From UBA7672 sp040398425 (GTDB lineage Bacteria; Pseudomonadota; Alphaproteobacteria; Caulobacterales; Hyphomonadaceae), in the NCBI GenBank assembly GCA_040398425.1, contig JBBATZ010000040.1, forward strand, positions 1 through 39,400: 39,400 nucleotides of DNA. Reading direction: 5' to 3'. Made by a program: the position numbers and the translations under genes. Under the pieces are notes generated by a model that saw only the letters and a program-made list of their open reading frames with translations, made no database searches and had not been told where the DNA came from. This document shows positions 14,904 through 23,586 of this stretch, one piece after another. Each line of letters opens with the position of its first letter. The first letter of the stretch is position 1.

Positions 14904-15881
14904 TTGACCGTAAAAGTCTTCATCGACGGCGAAGCCGGCACCACCGGGCTGCAGATTCGCCAGCGCCTCGAAAAGCGCCGCGACCTCAACGTGATCTCCA
15001 TCGACCCGGAGCGCCGCAAGGACGCCACCGCACGCGCCGCGATGCTCAATGAAGCCGACGCCGTCATCCTCTGCCTGCCGGATGATGCGGCGAAGGAAGC
15101 GGTAAAGCTCGTCACCAATCCGAACACCGTCATCATCGACGCCTCCACCGCGTTCCGCGTCGATCCGCAATGGGTCTATGGCTTCCCCGAAATGGCCGAC
15201 GGTCATCGCGTGCTTCTGCAACGCGCGAAACGCATCTCGAATCCGGGCTGCTATCCCACCGGCTTCATCGGGCTGATGGCACCGCTGGTTCGCGCAGGCC
15301 TCGTGCCCGCAGCAATGCCGATCACCGTCAACGCCGTGTCCGGCTATACCGGTGGCGGCAAGGGCCTGATCGAGGAGTTCGGCCACGCCCCGCCCGAGAC
15401 CACGCACGACGCCTTCCGCGCCTACGGCCTGACCCTCGCGCACAAGCACCTGCCCGAGATGACGAAGTATTCCGGCCTCGCGCACGCACCGATCTTCGCG
15501 CCGAGCGTCGGCCGCTATGCGCAGGGGATGCTGGTCGAAATTCCGCTGCAACTCTGGTCGATCCCCGGCGGGCCGAAGCCCGAACAGCTGCGCGAAGCAC
15601 TTGCCGACTTCTACAGCGGCGAAGCGTTCGTCTCCGTGGCCAGCGCGGATGACATCAGCGTGCTGCAGAAAGTCCGCGCTGGCGCAGGCGGCTATGTTCA
15701 GCCCCTCGATCCCGAGGCGCTGAACAACACGAACAATATGAAGCTCTACGTGTTCGGCAATGAAGCGACGCAGCAGGCCCGCCTCGTCGCCGTGCTCGAC
15801 AATCTCGGCAAGGGCGCCTCAGGCGCTGCGGTGCAGAACCTCAACATCGCGCTGGGACTGGAAGAAGGCGCGGGGCTTTAA
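14904..15881 (+). CDS. argC: N-acetyl-gamma-glutamyl-phosphate reductase, type 2
   Basis: A 325-residue ArgC of the shorter class (type 2). It reduces N-acetylglutamyl phosphate with NADPH in arginine synthesis. The NADP site is GEAGTTGLQI at the N terminus, and the catalytic Cys is in SNPGCYPTGF. YTGGGKGLIEEF and HKHLPEM complete the active site. I place the start at TTG (reading MTVKVFIDG), with GAGGGAT nine bases upstream; the frame stays open into rpsI, but no homology is expected there. A terminator separates it from rpsI, leaving no obvious room for its own promoter. Confidence 0.93.
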   Translation: MTVKVFIDGEAGTTGLQIRQRLEKRRDLNVISIDPERRKDATARAAMLNEADAVILCLPDDAAKEAVKLVTNPNTVIIDASTAFRVDPQWVYGFPEMADGHRVLLQRAKRISNPGCYPTGFIGLMAPLVRAGLVPAAMPITVNAVSGYTGGGKGLIEEFGHAPPETTHDAFRAYGLTLAHKHLPEMTKYSGLAHAPIFAPSVGRYAQGMLVEIPLQLWSIPGGPKPEQLREALADFYSGEAFVSVASADDISVLQKVRAGAGGYVQPLDPEALNNTNNMKLYVFGNEATQQARLVAVLDNLGKGASGAAVQNLNIALGLEEGAGL

Positions 15882-15886
15882 CTCTT

Positions 15887-15910
15887 GGACCGCCGGGCTC
15901 CCGCCCGGCA
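15887..15910 (+). repeat. REP-like palindromic repeat, left copy of a perfect 24-bp inverted pair
   Basis: Begins GGACCGCCGGGC and contains the internal hairpin GCCGGGC-TCCC-GCCCGGC. A second hairpin, CGCGCC-AAA-GGCGCG, follows at once. It starts five bases after the argC stop. An exact inverted copy lies at 16236-16259 and related copies at 23587-23682. Confidence 0.85.
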
Positions 15911-15927
15911 CACGCGCCAAAGGCGCG

Positions 15928-16161
15928 TTACTTTGCCGTGATGCGCGATCCAACGTCCCAGTTCTCCCAGTATAGCTTGTCATACGCATCTTGGATTGCC
16001 GAGACGACCTCTTGAGAGACTGGTTGAGGATGATAGCGCCCGGCGAGTGCGTTCGGCACGCCCCTGCGAACTTCTTCAGCTGCAAGGCGCATAGCCCCTA
16101 TGACGTGCTTCGTTGATACGCTGGGCTGGCTTCGTATGTCAGACCGGTTGTCAGCGCTCAT
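15928..16161 (-). CDS. hypothetical protein between inverted repeats (77 aa)
   Basis: A 77-residue soluble-looking protein, without signal peptide or membrane segment, rich in Arg, Ser and Glu; a central helix HVIGAMRLAAEEVRRG and a C-terminal AIQDAYDKLYWENW stand out. The frame uses more A/T-ending codons than its neighbours, which hints at a different origin. It lies wholly inside the space bounded by a perfect 24-bp inverted repeat, in a gap otherwise shared by two convergent housekeeping genes. Its stop lies inside the hairpin next to the left repeat. The ribosome site is weak. I do not recognise it; chance is not excluded. Confidence 0.5.
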   Translation of the reverse strand: MSADNRSDIRSQPSVSTKHVIGAMRLAAEEVRRGVPNALAGRYHPQPVSQEVVSAIQDAYDKLYWENWDVGSRITAK

Positions 16162-16235
16162 GTAAATCTCGCCATTCCTTGGCGGGAGCATAGCACATCG
16201 GTTCAGGGGAGTGAGTTTCGCCGCTTCGCGGCGAC

Positions 16236-16259
16236 TGCCGGGCGGGAGCCCGGCGGTCC
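16236..16259 (-). repeat. REP-like palindromic repeat, right copy of the inverted pair
   Basis: Exact reverse complement of 15887-15910, ending in CCGGCGGTCC four bases before the DUF2336 stop. The adjoining hairpin CGCCGC-TTC-GCGGCG lies on its inner side, the same layout as the left copy. Both ends abut stop codons, so the pair may also end transcription from both sides. Confidence 0.85.
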
Positions 16260-16263
16260 TGGC

Positions 16264-17409
16264 CTAAGCCGCGACGACGCCGCTTTCGCGGGCCTGATCG
16301 ACCGCGTTCAACTTCTCGAGCAGGTATTCGAGGTCCGCGCGCGGGATGGCCTGGAACTGTGTCAGCACGCGCTCAACCATGCGCTGGCGGAAACGGTCCT
16401 TGTCGTTCGGGCCGCCATCCATCTCGGTCTTGTGGAAGATATCGATGGCGAGGCGGAAGGCGGTGAACATGCCGCTCGGCAGGCCCGCACGTTCGAACAC
16501 GGTCTTGAGGCCAAGCGCGCCGGCATCGTGGATCATCAGCCATGTCTTGGTGCGGGGCACGCCGGACAGCTCAGACAGAGCATGCTCAACGAAGTTCATG
16601 TGGCCAAGGCACAGCGCGCGCATAATCACCGACGGGGTCAGGCGTCCGTTGAGGTGCAGCTGCTGCACGAAGCGCTCGGGATCGGTCGTCAGGCCGGCCT
16701 GCTCGACGAGGTCGAGCGTCGCGCGCTCGCGGGCGCCGGCGGCAATCTCGATGGCGAGTTGCGGCGGCAGTTCGTGCGTGTTGACGAGGCGGTCGAACAG
16801 TTCGCCCGAGACGAGGTTCAGCAGCTTTTCCGTCACGTGCATCGGCAGGGTCGAGCGCGAGACGAGGGCGGATTTGATCTCGTTGTCGTTGGAGAAGCGC
16901 TTCAGCACGCCGGCAAAGGCGTCGTCCGAGAACGCCGCGCCTTCGTTCAGCGTCGCGGCCTCGACCGCCTGCTTGGATCCGTACAGCGCGATGACTTCGG
17001 TAAGGCCCTCGCCAAGCGTCGGGCGCTGAGCGATCGCAACCTGCTTCTCGGACGATCCGGCCAGCACGATCTCGACCAGGTCTTCATCCGTGATCACCGG
17101 CGAGTTCTTCAGAACCGGCACGGCGATGATGTCGATGTCCTTCGCCAGCTTGATCGCGATGTCGCGCGGCAGCTTGGGCGAGTTCTTCAGGGTGACGGCA
17201 AGGGCGCGGCGCACCAGCACGGCGGCATCCGAGCACATCATGTCGAGGATTTGCCGCGCGCTTTCCTGATCCTCGGGTGTGAGGTCCATCGTGTCGATGC
17301 GACGGCAGATCTTGTGCGCCGAATTGGCGCGCGCTTCGGCCGTATCGCCGCGCACTAGGCGGCGGATATCGTCCTGGGTGAGGGCGCTGCGCATCGTGGC
17401 GATCGTCAT
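16264..17409 (-). CDS. DUF2336 family protein
   Basis: A 381-residue, mainly helical cytoplasmic protein of the DUF2336 family, common in alphaproteobacteria and without assigned function. Repeated helical hairpins resembling HEAT-like units run through it (VRRALAVTLKNSPKLPRDIA, ALVSRSTLPMHVTEKLLNLV, and so on), followed by the conserved block RALCLGHMNFVEHALSELSG and FRLAIDIFHKTEMDGG. A scaffold or regulatory role is likely from fold type only. Start ATG at MTIATMRS with AAGG upstream; a second ATG five codons later is possible. Divergent from the CoA-transferase gene. Confidence 0.85.
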   Translation of the reverse strand: MTIATMRSALTQDDIRRLVRGDTAEARANSAHKICRRIDTMDLTPEDQESARQILDMMCSDAAVLVRRALAVTLKNSPKLPRDIAIKLAKDIDIIAVPVLKNSPVITDEDLVEIVLAGSSEKQVAIAQRPTLGEGLTEVIALYGSKQAVEAATLNEGAAFSDDAFAGVLKRFSNDNEIKSALVSRSTLPMHVTEKLLNLVSGELFDRLVNTHELPPQLAIEIAAGARERATLDLVEQAGLTTDPERFVQQLHLNGRLTPSVIMRALCLGHMNFVEHALSELSGVPRTKTWLMIHDAGALGLKTVFERAGLPSGMFTAFRLAIDIFHKTEMDGGPNDKDRFRQRMVERVLTQFQAIPRADLEYLLEKLNAVDQARESGVVAA

Positions 17410-17538
17410 ATGGACTGGCCTTCGAGCCTCGGGCGGCTTGAACTCATTCGAAAAATGACAATTGCTGCGCCGAGTTAACAGGTGTTTACGGGTGCGCCGG
17501 AAAATGCGCTACCAGCACAAGAAAAACGGGAGAGGCGC

Positions 17539-18747
17539 ATGCTGCTCAAAGGCGTGAAAGTCATTGAACATGCTACATATTTTGCAGCCCCGGGGGCTGG
17601 CGGCATCCTCTCCGACTGGGGCGCAGAAGTCATAAAGATCGAGCCGCCCGGCGGCGATCCCGTCCGCTCCAATTTTCCGACCAAGGGGTCGGACAAGGAA
17701 CACCTCACCGACAACCCCGCCTTCGACAGCGACAACCGCGGCAAGAAATCCATCGTTGTGGACGCCCGGACGGAAGAGGGACGCGAGATCATCCGCAAGC
17801 TGGCGGACACGGCCGACGTGTTCCTCACCAATGTCCGCCCCGGCGGCATCGAGCGGTCTGGCCTCGGTTACGACATTCTGTCGAAGCGCAACCCGAAGCT
17901 CGTCTACTGCGCGCTGACCGGCTATGGCCTCGAAGGACCGGACGCAAACGCGCCGGGCTTCGATGTCGCCAGCTTCTGGTCCCGCTCCGGCCTCGCCCGA
18001 CTCACCGCCCCGAAAGGCTCCGAACTCTTTCCCGTCCGCACCGCCTCGGGCGATCACACCACCAGCATCGCAGCCGTAGCCGCCATCAACGCCGCGCTGA
18101 TCCAGGCGCTCAAGACAGGCAAAGGCCAGCTTGTTGATGTCAGCCTTCTGCGGACCGGCCTCTACACGCTGCACACCGATCTCGCGATCCAGCTCTTCTT
18201 CGGTCGCATCGCCTCCACCCGCCCACGCGCCGAAGCCTACAATCCGCTCACCAACTTCTTCCGCACGAAGGACGACGCGTGGATCTGCATCGTGGCCCGT
18301 GCGGGGAAGGCCGACCTGCCGCGCATGGCCCGCGCGTTCGACCTGCCGGGCATCGACACGGACCCCCGCTTCCAGGATGGCCGCTCGCGCCGCGACAATG
18401 CCGGCGAAATCACCGCCATGTTCGACGCCGCCTTTGCGCGCTTCACGAAGGACGAAATAGCCGCCCGGCTCACCGCCGAGGAAATCGCGTGGGCGCCAGC
18501 GCAAACGCTGGCAGACGTCGCCGTCGATCCGCAGGTCCATGCCGCTGGGGGAATCGTCCAGACGCCGGGCAAGGACGGTGTCGGTTCATTTGCATCGCCC
18601 GCCGCGCCGGCGAAGTTTCACGGTGTGGATGACGGACCCAAAGGTCCGGGTCCAAAGCTGGGCGAACACACGCGTGAAATATTGGCGTCGCTGGGCTATT
18701 CGGATGTGGAGATTGAGACAGCCTTGTCCGGCAAGGTCGTGGCCTAA
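17539..18747 (+). CDS. CaiB/BaiF family (class III) CoA-transferase
   Basis: A 402-residue class III CoA-transferase, moving CoA between carboxylic acids through aspartyl intermediates. LSDWGAEVIKIEPPGGDPVR at the N terminus, TADVFLTNVRPG and the catalytic Asp in APGFDVASFWSRSG (about residue 142) are typical. GGGAGAGG lies before the ATG at MLLKGVKV; the 19 codons upstream in frame lack similarity to the family N terminus. Its stop overlaps the convergent transglycosylase stop. The substrate cannot be assigned; the thiolase at the left edge is too far away to imply a pathway. Confidence 0.93.
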   Translation: MLLKGVKVIEHATYFAAPGAGGILSDWGAEVIKIEPPGGDPVRSNFPTKGSDKEHLTDNPAFDSDNRGKKSIVVDARTEEGREIIRKLADTADVFLTNVRPGGIERSGLGYDILSKRNPKLVYCALTGYGLEGPDANAPGFDVASFWSRSGLARLTAPKGSELFPVRTASGDHTTSIAAVAAINAALIQALKTGKGQLVDVSLLRTGLYTLHTDLAIQLFFGRIASTRPRAEAYNPLTNFFRTKDDAWICIVARAGKADLPRMARAFDLPGIDTDPRFQDGRSRRDNAGEITAMFDAAFARFTKDEIAARLTAEEIAWAPAQTLADVAVDPQVHAAGGIVQTPGKDGVGSFASPAAPAKFHGVDDGPKGPGPKLGEHTREILASLGYSDVEIETALSGKVVA

Positions 18748-19472
18748 GCCTTGTCTTCCTGCAGGCCGAACAGCGCGGTCATCAGGCTCGACGTCATCGA
18801 GACGACGCCGAGCTTCGCCTGCATCAGCAGGTCAGGGTTTGATGGCTGCAGGGTCTCGCCGAACTTCGCGCCGGGCACATTGCCTGTGTCCGCATCGCCT
18901 ACCGCCGCGCCCGTCAGCTTGGCATAGAGCTGCGCCGAGGTGAGGCTCGCGCCGTCCTTGCCGTGGAATACGTTGTGATTGGCCTGCGCTGCACTGGGAA
19001 ACAGATCTGCGGCCGCGCCGGGGCGATTGCTCCGCGCCGCCTCGACCAGGCGCGCGGCGTCCGACGGCCCCATGAAATGCGCCGTGTAGAGTTCAGCCGA
19101 CGTAGCCGGCCGACCCAGCTTCTTCTGCAGGATCTTGCCGTTCTCCGCCGCCAACTCGCCCGCCATCACTGACGACAGGCCCGCATTCTTGCGCAGCGCC
19201 AGCAGCTCAGACCGCGACTGTCCCTCCGTCGCCACGCCATGCTTGTCGCCATAGCGGTCCAGCATGTTCAGCCACGTCGCATCCGTGAACTGGAACAGCC
19301 CCGTCGCCGACGACGTGCCAGCCTTCGCACCCGGATCGAAATTGCTTTCGCGCTGCGCCGTCTTCACGAGGTAGTCGAAACCGACGCCTGTCTTGGCCGA
19401 AGCGGTCCGCAGCGCAGACATGACGTCTGCGCGCTGTAGCGACTTCGGGGTGGCGCCGATGGAATCGGTCAC
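18744..19472 (-). CDS. lytic transglycosylase, SLT domain
   Basis: A 242-residue protein with an N-terminal goose-lysozyme/SLT fold. The catalytic Glu42 is in AQRESNFDPGAKAGTSSATG, followed by LFQFTDATWLNML, the family pattern E-S-x-F and G-L-x-Q. The C-terminal part is low in recognisable motifs and ends in MTSSLMTALFGLQEDKA. No signal peptide is visible, so it would need another route, for example export with an envelope machine such as the flagellum; related domains occur in flagellar rod hydrolases. Start GTG with GAAGGA upstream. It cuts peptidoglycan glycan strands. Confidence 0.85.
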   Translation of the reverse strand: MTDSIGATPKSLQRADVMSALRTASAKTGVGFDYLVKTAQRESNFDPGAKAGTSSATGLFQFTDATWLNMLDRYGDKHGVATEGQSRSELLALRKNAGLSSVMAGELAAENGKILQKKLGRPATSAELYTAHFMGPSDAARLVEAARSNRPGAAADLFPSAAQANHNVFHGKDGASLTSAQLYAKLTGAAVGDADTGNVPGAKFGETLQPSNPDLLMQAKLGVVSMTSSLMTALFGLQEDKA

Positions 19473-19544
19473 GGGCAGGGCATCCTTCTGGATCCCAGAA
19501 CGCTCAATTATGGTTAGCGAGAGGTTAACCCGGGCCGCCGCGGC

Positions 19545-20261
19545 TCAACCCCACGTCCACGCATGCACGGTCGGTCCCACCCAGCCGATCTTCTTCAGGA
19601 CGGCGGCGAGGTAGATGTCCACGTAGAGGTCGTTCATGACGCCGTGCCCGTCCAGCGCCCGGCCTTCCGGCAACAGCGTGTGACGCTTGCGCTCGACCCA
19701 TGTGGCCTTGGCCCGCCTGACGCGCTCCTCCATGTCCAGCTTGCTGGGATGCAGTCCGAGAAGCTGGAAATACGCCTCGAAAATCCTGTCGGGAAGCGTG
19801 TCGCTGGTCGCGCGATAATCCTTCACCAGCTTCGTCAGTCTCTCGGTCGGCGCCTCGTCGTGGAGGGCGTGAACGAGGCGGTACTGGTAACAGGGCCAAC
19901 GGAAGTCCGTGCACCCAGCTACGTCCACATATTCGATCTGCGCCGGTCGTCCCATCAGGAACAGCGCCGCGTACACCAGTGAGAGATCGAAATCGCTTTT
20001 CGGCAGCATATGTTTTTTGACGAGTTCATCGAGCCCGCTGCACGCCCGGAATGCGCCTTCGAAGTGCGCGCGTGGATCAATCCCGCGCCGCCAATGCAGC
20101 AGCCCGAGATCGATATAGGCGTCAGCTGCCCGTTTGAGGTTCTGCGTCGCCCAGATGTAATTGTTGTGCTTCACAAGGTCTTTGACGACAGCCGGCGTCC
20201 GATCGACGAACGCCTGCGACGATTCCACACGGGCCGTGTATTGATGATCGAGTGTGTCCAC
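19545..20261 (-). CDS. hypothetical helical protein (238 aa)
   Basis: A soluble, alpha-helical protein of 238 residues starting at GTG with a very good ribosome site (GGGGGAG). Features are FVDRTPAVVKDLVKHNNYIW, a helix ADAYIDLGLLHWRRG, and a C-terminal DLYVDIYLAAVLKKIGWVGP. Two Cys lie close to Trp and Tyr in CTDFRWPCYQY. It follows rnd by 30 bases on the same strand and is likely co-transcribed. I do not recognise the family. The helical layout and C terminus loosely recall Imm49-type immunity proteins, but this is a weak impression and no toxin gene is nearby. Confidence 0.7.
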   Translation of the reverse strand: MDTLDHQYTARVESSQAFVDRTPAVVKDLVKHNNYIWATQNLKRAADAYIDLGLLHWRRGIDPRAHFEGAFRACSGLDELVKKHMLPKSDFDLSLVYAALFLMGRPAQIEYVDVAGCTDFRWPCYQYRLVHALHDEAPTERLTKLVKDYRATSDTLPDRIFEAYFQLLGLHPSKLDMEERVRRAKATWVERKRHTLLPEGRALDGHGVMNDLYVDIYLAAVLKKIGWVGPTVHAWTWG

Positions 20262-20291
20262 GATCTCCCCCGCGAACCTTTCGCCTTCCGC

Positions 20292-21461
20292 TTACACGTC
20301 GAGGATCTTCACGCCCTTCGGACTCGCCGCCAGCGCCAGCTTGCCTGATTTGAGCTTCAGCGCCTTCTCTCCGAACAGCTCGCGCCGCCAGCCTTTCAGC
20401 GCCGCGATGTCCGGATCCTTCTCCCGCGCCAGCTTCTCGATGTCGGCTGCGTTCGCGATCAGCCGCGTCGCCACATCGGCGTCGTCCGACACCTGCTTCA
20501 GTAGCACTTTCAGCAGCTCGACTATCGCGCCCGGCGGCGGGCCGGACCGCTCCGGCTCGTCCACCATCGGCGCATACTTCTCGGGATTATCCAGCGCCTC
20601 GTTGATCGCCTGCAGCAAACCCGCGCCATGCCGCGACTTGCCGAACCCTTGCTGCACCGCGCGCATCCGCTCCAGCGCTTCAAGCGTGCGCGGTTTCTGC
20701 TGTGCGATCTCCTGGATCGCGTCGTCCTTCAGGATGCGCTGGCGCGGCTTGTCCGTTTCCTGCGACACCCGCTCGCGCCACGCCGATACATGGGCCAGCA
20801 CGGCGAGATAGTCCGAACGATACTTGCGGATCTTCATCCGCTTCCAAGCCGTCGCCGGATCGAACGCATAGATATCCGGGTCGAGCAGGGCGGCATGCTC
20901 GTCCGCGATCCACTCCATCCGGTCGTGCTTTTCCAGCTTCGCCCGCAGGATCTTGTAGATCGCGCGCAAATAGACCACGTCGCCGCGCGCATAGCGCAGC
21001 TGCTTCTCGGTCAGCGGCCGGCGCACCCAGTCCGTGAACTGCGACGACTTGTCGACCGATCCCTTCACCACCCGGCTCACCAGGTTCTCGTACGAGATCG
21101 AGTCGCCCAGCCCGCACGCCATCGCCGCGATCTGCGTGTCAAATACCGGCCCCGGCACATGCCCGATCAGCCGCGCGAAAATCTCGAGATCCTGCCGCGC
21201 CGCGTGGAAAACCTTCACCCGTGACGGGTCCGCGATCAGCTTGTTCAGCGGCGCAAGGTCGATCCCCTTGGCCAGCGGATCCACCAGCACGTCATAGTCC
21301 GAGCTCGCCACCTGGATCAGGCAGACCTGCGGCCAGTACGTCGTCTCGCGGTGGAATTCAGTATCGACGGCCAGAAAATCGTCCTGCCCGAGCCGCTCGC
21401 AGGCCGCCTCCAGCGCTGCGGTATCGGTGATCAGGCGGATTTCGGCGTCGTCCTGGTTCAA
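20292..21461 (-). CDS. rnd: ribonuclease D
   Basis: A 389-residue RNase D, a 3'-5' exonuclease that trims tRNA and other stable RNA precursors. The DEDDy motifs are complete: VDTEFHRE (exo I), VFHAARQDLEIF (exo II) and YARGDVVYL (exo III). An HRDC domain follows at about residues 205-295, then a second helical region. The start is TTG, reading MNQDDAEIRLI, with GGGAG nine bases upstream. Divergent from aspS, with a 163-base shared upstream region that holds a 12-bp palindrome. Confidence 0.95.
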   Translation of the reverse strand: MNQDDAEIRLITDTAALEAACERLGQDDFLAVDTEFHRETTYWPQVCLIQVASSDYDVLVDPLAKGIDLAPLNKLIADPSRVKVFHAARQDLEIFARLIGHVPGPVFDTQIAAMACGLGDSISYENLVSRVVKGSVDKSSQFTDWVRRPLTEKQLRYARGDVVYLRAIYKILRAKLEKHDRMEWIADEHAALLDPDIYAFDPATAWKRMKIRKYRSDYLAVLAHVSAWRERVSQETDKPRQRILKDDAIQEIAQQKPRTLEALERMRAVQQGFGKSRHGAGLLQAINEALDNPEKYAPMVDEPERSGPPPGAIVELLKVLLKQVSDDADVATRLIANAADIEKLAREKDPDIAALKGWRRELFGEKALKLKSGKLALAASPKGVKILDV

Positions 21462-21535
21462 ATCCGTCGTCTCCCAGCTCAGCCCAGAAAACCCGGCTCC
21501 CAGAATCGGATGAGAATCAGACTACGGCCGATATT

Positions 21536-21547
21536 GACAAGCTTGTC
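21536..21547. promoter_or_regulatory. 12-bp palindrome in the rnd-aspS divergent region
   Basis: GACAAGCTTGTC is a perfect palindrome overlapping the TTGACA at 21534. It may be an operator or part of a promoter for aspS; no good -10 was found at the right distance. Confidence 0.3.
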
Positions 21548-21624
21548 GGCGACATGCGCTTGTCCGCCCGTTCTAGCAAGCCAATTCCCATCGTTTTGGC
21601 TGGAAAAGCAGGAGTTTTGCCCCG

Positions 21625-23412
21625 ATGCATGCCTACAGGACGCATACCTGCGGCCAGCTGCGCGGGAGCCATGTCGGCAATACCGTCAAGCTTTCCGGCT
21701 GGGTCCATCGCAAGCGGGACCTGGGCGGTCTCTTGTTCATCGACCTGCGCGACCATTACGGAATCACGCAATGCGTGGTGACGCCGTCCAACCCGCATTT
21801 CACCCGACTGGAGCGCATCCGGGTCGAGTCCGTCATCTGCGTCACCGGCGAAGTCGTCGCGCGCGACCCCGGGACCATCAACGCCACGCTGGCGACCGGC
21901 GAAATCGACATCAAGGTGCAGGAGGTCAGCGTCCTCTCCGAAGTGACCGAGGAGCTTCCGCTCCCCGTCTTCGCCGAGCCGGATTACCCGGAAGACGTGC
22001 GCCTGAAGTACCGCTTCCTCGATCTCCGTCGGGAAACGCTGCACGCCAACATCATCACGCGTACGAAAGTCATCGCCTCCATGCGTCGTCGCATGGCTGA
22101 GGTCGGCTTCACCGAATACTCCACCCCAATCCTCACCGCCTCCTCCCCCGAAGGCGCCCGCGACTTCCTCGTCCCGAGCCGCATCCACCAGGGCAAGTTC
22201 TTCGCGCTGCCGCAGGCCCCGCAGCAGTACAAGCAGTTGCTGATGGTCGCCGGCTTCGACCGCTACTTCCAGATCGCCCCGTGCTTCCGCGACGAAGACC
22301 CGCGCGCCGACCGTCTGCCCGGCGAGTTCTACCAGCTCGATCTCGAGATGAGCTTCGTTACCCAGGAAGACGTCTGGGACACGATGGAGCCCGTGCTTCG
22401 CGGCGTGTTCGAGGAATTCGGCAACGACAAACCCGTCACCCAGAAATTCCCGCGCATCCCGTACGACACGTCGATCCGCAAATACGGCTCTGACAAGCCC
22501 GACCTGCGCAACCCGATCGAGATGGGCAATGTCTCCGAAGCCTTCCGGGGCTCCGGCTTCAAGGTCTTTGCCGGCATGCTTGAGAAGGACGCCAAGAACG
22601 AAGTCTGGGGCATTCCCGCAACCGGCGGCGGCAGCCGCGCCTTCTGCGACAAGATGAACTCGTGGGCGCAGCAGCAAGGCCAGCCTGGCCTCGGCTACAT
22701 CTTCTGGCGTGAAGGCGAAGAGGGCGGGGCAGGCCCGGTCGCCAAGAACATCGGCCCCGAGCGGGTCGAACAGATTCGCGCGCAGTTCGATCTCAAGGTC
22801 GGCGATGCGATCTTCTTCGTGGCCGGTCTTCCGGCGAACTTCTACAAGTTTGCCGGGGAAGCGCGTAACCGCGTGGGCGCTGAGCTCGGCCTCACCAAGC
22901 CGGACCAGTTCGCCTGCTGCTGGATCGTCGACTTCCCGTTCTACGAATGGAACGAGGACGACAAGAAAATCGACTTCGCGCACAACCCGTTCTCGATGCC
23001 GCAAGGCGGTTTGGACGCCCTGAACGGCGACAAGGATCCGCTGTCGCTGAAGGCGTATCAGTACGACATGGTCTGCAACGGATTCGAAATCGCGTCGGGC
23101 TCGATCCGTAACGCGAGCCCCGAAACCATGGTCCGCGCCTTCGAGATCACAGGCCTCACCAAGGCCGATGTCGAGGAGCAGTTTGGCGGCATGTACCGCG
23201 CCTTCCAGTTCGGCGCCCCGCCTCACGGTGGCATGGCGGCCGGCGTCGACCGCGTCGTGATGCTCGTCTGCGGCGCCCAGAACCTGCGCGAGATCACGCT
23301 CTTCCCGATGAACCAGCAAGCTCAGGACCTCCTGATGAACGCCCCGAGCGAAGCGAGCCTCAAACAGCTCCGCGAACTCGGCATCCGCGTCCACGAGAAG
23401 CCGAAGGCCTGA
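21625..23412 (+). CDS. aspS: aspartyl-tRNA synthetase
   Basis: A 595-residue bacterial-type class II AspRS that charges tRNA-Asp. The N-terminal OB fold binds the anticodon (MHAYRTHTCGQLRGSHVG, GWVHRKRDLGGLLFIDLRD). Motif 2 is FRDEDPRADR, and motif 3 lies in GGMAAGVDRVVMLV. A bacterial insertion (GAD) domain occupies about residues 290-420. AGGAG is 11 bases before the ATG, and the N terminus matches the family closely. Whether it also charges tRNA-Asn cannot be told here. A repeat-filled region follows. Confidence 0.98.
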   Translation: MHAYRTHTCGQLRGSHVGNTVKLSGWVHRKRDLGGLLFIDLRDHYGITQCVVTPSNPHFTRLERIRVESVICVTGEVVARDPGTINATLATGEIDIKVQEVSVLSEVTEELPLPVFAEPDYPEDVRLKYRFLDLRRETLHANIITRTKVIASMRRRMAEVGFTEYSTPILTASSPEGARDFLVPSRIHQGKFFALPQAPQQYKQLLMVAGFDRYFQIAPCFRDEDPRADRLPGEFYQLDLEMSFVTQEDVWDTMEPVLRGVFEEFGNDKPVTQKFPRIPYDTSIRKYGSDKPDLRNPIEMGNVSEAFRGSGFKVFAGMLEKDAKNEVWGIPATGGGSRAFCDKMNSWAQQQGQPGLGYIFWREGEEGGAGPVAKNIGPERVEQIRAQFDLKVGDAIFFVAGLPANFYKFAGEARNRVGAELGLTKPDQFACCWIVDFPFYEWNEDDKKIDFAHNPFSMPQGGLDALNGDKDPLSLKAYQYDMVCNGFEIASGSIRNASPETMVRAFEITGLTKADVEEQFGGMYRAFQFGAPPHGGMAAGVDRVVMLVCGAQNLREITLFPMNQQAQDLLMNAPSEASLKQLRELGIRVHEKPKA

Positions 23413-23429
23413 TCACCGACTGACTGGAA

Positions 23430-23508
23430 GCGTGCCTTTGGGCACGCGCTCCCGGCGCAGGCCAGGATCCAGACTTTGCGCGTAGCGCAAACCGCCACCA
23501 GCTGTGGC
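23430..23508. repeat. cluster of short hairpins after aspS
   Basis: Three palindromes lie in tandem: GCGTGCC-TTTG-GGCACGC (23430-23447), TTTGCGC-GTA-GCGCAAA (23475-23491) and GCCAC-CAGCT-GTGGC (23494-23508). Between them lies CCCGGCGCAGGCCAGGATCC, a sequence type common in alphaproteobacterial intergenic repeats. A further inverted pair TTCCGG/CCGGAA follows at about 23525-23557. No T-run, so termination would be by other means. Confidence 0.6.
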
Positions 23509-23586
23509 AGGCCCCTCAGCGTCATTCCGGGCACGCGCGAAGCGTACGAGCCGGAACCCAGGTGCTCCGCGCTCGTGTCGCCTTGC

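Noticed and set aside
14622..15881. A 419-codon version of ArgC starting inside rpsI
   Set aside because: The first 94 codons are out-of-frame rpsI and terminator sequence; the NADP-binding N terminus begins at the TTG at 14904.
21517..23394. A 625-codon open frame antisense to aspS
   Set aside because: Shadow of aspS, which matches AspRS along its whole length.
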